Shown: one piece after another, positions 5,547-6,181 of the stretch
Numbering within the stretch: position 1 is the first letter of the stretch
Layout of the letters: every line of letters starts with the position of its first letter
Assembly: GCA_023399095.1 (NCBI GenBank)
Contig: JAEWQS010000162.1
Coordinates: 1 to 6,181 of the forward strand
Source: Bacillota bacterium
GTDB lineage: Bacteria > Bacillota > Clostridia > Christensenellales > SZUA-584
DNA length: 6,181 nucleotides
Direction: 5' to 3'
The notes under the pieces: generated by a model
What the model saw: the letters and a program-made list of their open reading frames with translations, nothing else
Database searches by the model: none
Told to the model about the DNA's origin: nothing
Program-made: the position numbers and the translations under genes

Positions 5547-5966
5547 TTATTTATCTCTTCTAAAACTGACGGGCATCTTAAATGTTTTGACAGTTGAGGA
5601 ATGGCCGTTGTTAAAGGTATCTTCTATGCTGTCTTCACCGCAGACAATGCGAAGATTTTTGACAGATTCCAGATCAGATATATCACCCTTATATGTGACG
5701 ATAAGCTCGCTGTCTTCGTCTGAGTCGTAGCATAGCGATCCGTCTTTTTCGAATAATATGTCAGTATGGTCAATATTGAGCTCGGCCGTCCACGATTCCG
5801 ACTCGCCCGTAAGGGTATATTTGTGCACGGTTACTTCTTCATTGCTGCCCAGACTGGGCGCAGCGCTGCCGTTTGTGCCGACGTCTTGACCGGGGCTGAC
5901 ACCTGCGCAGCCGGATAAGGCAAGCAGCATTGAAATAATGAGAAAAATGGCAGCTGATTTCTTCAT
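5547..5966 (-). CDS. Lipoprotein, 5' half of a frameshifted gene (first domain copy)
   Basis: This 139-residue frame starts at the ATG at 5966, seven bases after GGAGG (5972-5976, minus strand). MKK plus a hydrophobic stretch (4-17) and the lipobox LSGC (17-20) predict lipid attachment at Cys20 and display outside the membrane. A Gly/Ser/Ala-rich linker (21-44) leads to a strand-rich domain, GESESWTAE (54-62), FEKDG (72-76) and VTYKGDISDL (90-99). The frame ends at 5547 in SFRRDK, which does not resemble the end of the second domain copy. Dropping one base in a T run (5562-5565 on the plus strand) would join it to the next frame as PVSLEEINKDDTIEA and give 300 residues. The frame could be extended upstream to 6155, but that part reads through the promoter and has no coding character. 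The function is unknown, and expression as a truncated lipoprotein is possible. Confidence 0.8.
   Translation of the reverse strand: MKKSAAIFLIISMLLALSGCAGVSPGQDVGTNGSAAPSLGSNEEVTVHKYTLTGESESWTAELNIDHTDILFEKDGSLCYDSDEDSELIVTYKGDISDLESVKNLRIVCGEDSIEDTFNNGHSSTVKTFKMPVSFRRDK
5550..5623 (-). other. Frameshift window in the lipoprotein gene
   Basis: Between the stop of the downstream frame (TAG, 5624-5626) and the stop of the upstream frame (TAA, 5547-5549) both frames are open, so the one-base shift must lie here. The domain alignment favours the TTTT run at 5562-5565. It could be a real mutation or an assembly error. Confidence 0.6.
5646..5807 (-). repeat. Lipoprotein domain repeat, copy 1
   Basis: These 162 bases encode 54 residues that align gaplessly with copy 2 at 5255-5416, with 32 identities counted by hand. 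The best-kept block is VTYKGDISDL. DNA similarity is still visible around 5670-5697, so this is a tandem duplication inside one gene, with a period of 391 bases. Confidence 0.8.
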
Positions 5967-5971
5967 GATAC

Positions 5972-5976
5972 CCTCC
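5972..5976 (-). promoter_or_regulatory. Ribosome binding site fixing the lipoprotein start
   Basis: GGAGG reads 5976-5972 on the minus strand, 5 bases before the ATG-adjacent position and well within the normal range for the ATG at 5966. It supports this start over the upstream in-frame ATGs, of which the nearest are in the A+T-rich leader. Confidence 0.7.
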
Positions 5977-6002
5977 ATATAATACAAACCATAATTACTA
6001 TT

Positions 6003-6033
6003 ATTATACAATATGAGCGGTATCTTGTGTAAA
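6003..6033 (-). promoter_or_regulatory. Candidate promoter of the lipoprotein gene
   Basis: On the minus strand TTTACA (6033-6028) is followed by a perfect TATAAT (6008-6003) after 19 bases. TTACAC, one base further on, gives 18. The region is very A+T-rich and lies about 40 bases before the ATG at 5966. This makes the lipoprotein its own transcription unit, separate from the gene ending at 6112. Confidence 0.5.
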
Positions 6034-6111
6034 CGACAATTGTAGTAAAAATAATGAAATGAAGATACTATCTGTTTTAACATGCAAACGCCTTGAGCCC
6101 AGCGCATGCTT

Positions 6112-6181
6112 TTATTCCCTTTGCATCGTGTCGTAAACATATCTATATAGCTCAAACAGTTCCATGGAGGCGGGATCGTCC
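6112..6181 (-). CDS. C-terminal tail of an unidentified gene (cut by window edge)
   Basis: Reading in from the right edge on the minus strand, one frame gives 22 residues, DDPASMELFELYRYVYDTMQ followed by RE, then TAA at 6112-6114. The tail is acidic then amphipathic, with heptad-like spacing of Met, Leu, Tyr and Val, and reads like a C-terminal helix rather than random sequence. Of the other two frames, one stops within about 30 bases. The other is open into the lipoprotein leader but looks non-coding. The fragment is too short to name a family. The gap to the lipoprotein ATG is 145 bases and holds that gene's promoter. Confidence 0.5.
   Translation of the reverse strand, partial: DDPASMELFELYRYVYDTMQRE

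Noticed and set aside
5550..5623. Programmed +1 frameshifting
   Set aside because: No stop or rare-codon stall sits at the TTTT run and no stimulatory structure is evident. A mutation or sequence error is simpler.
6078..6110. Terminator hairpin after the gene ending at 6112
   Set aside because: Arms around CATGC/GCATG pair only with bulges, and no T run follows in the minus direction.
5547..6155. N-terminally extended 202-residue version of the lipoprotein
   Set aside because: The extra 63 residues cover the promoter and A+T-rich leader and would bury the signal peptide. The ATG at 5966 has a good GGAGG site.

Overview
The window looks like a chromosomal stretch from a Gram-positive bacterium of the Bacillota, most likely class Clostridia. 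The reasons are purine-rich GGAGG-type ribosome binding sites, a lipoprotein with a typical lipobox, a multi-permease ABC-2 exporter operon without outer-membrane parts, and G+C-rich coding sequence separated by very A+T-rich promoter regions. The taxon is an inference; no rRNA or other marker gene is present.

Layout. Positions 1-230 hold the start of a small two-helix membrane protein on the minus strand, cut by the left edge. Positions 231-400 are a divergent A+T-rich promoter region. Positions 401-5059 are a four-gene plus-strand operon: an ABC-2 type ATPase, a 461-residue membrane-anchored extracytoplasmic protein of unknown function, and two ABC-2 permeases whose coding regions overlap by 4 bases. 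Between the anchored protein and the first permease lie 264 bases without a gene. They hold four stem-loops, two of which are near-copies of one 32-base unit, followed by an unusual translation start in which a 7-bp hairpin separates a Shine-Dalgarno sequence from its ATG. Positions 5063-5966 are a minus-strand lipoprotein gene with two copies of one domain, which appears to be broken into two reading frames by a one-base shift. It converges on the operon with only 3 bases between stop codons. Positions 6112-6181 appear to be the tail of another minus-strand gene.

How the parts fit. The ATPase should power a heterodimer of the two permeases, each with one helix, a large extracytoplasmic domain and then about five helices (the NatB/LnrM-N/YhaP-like ABC-2 arrangement). 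The anchored protein encoded between them has a basic cytoplasmic tail, one helix and about 390 outside residues, and is probably an accessory or substrate-binding partner. The substrate cannot be told from sequence, and no regulator gene is in view.

The best leads are the repeat array plus hairpin-bridged start inside the operon, the uncharacterised anchored subunit, and the frameshifted two-domain lipoprotein.
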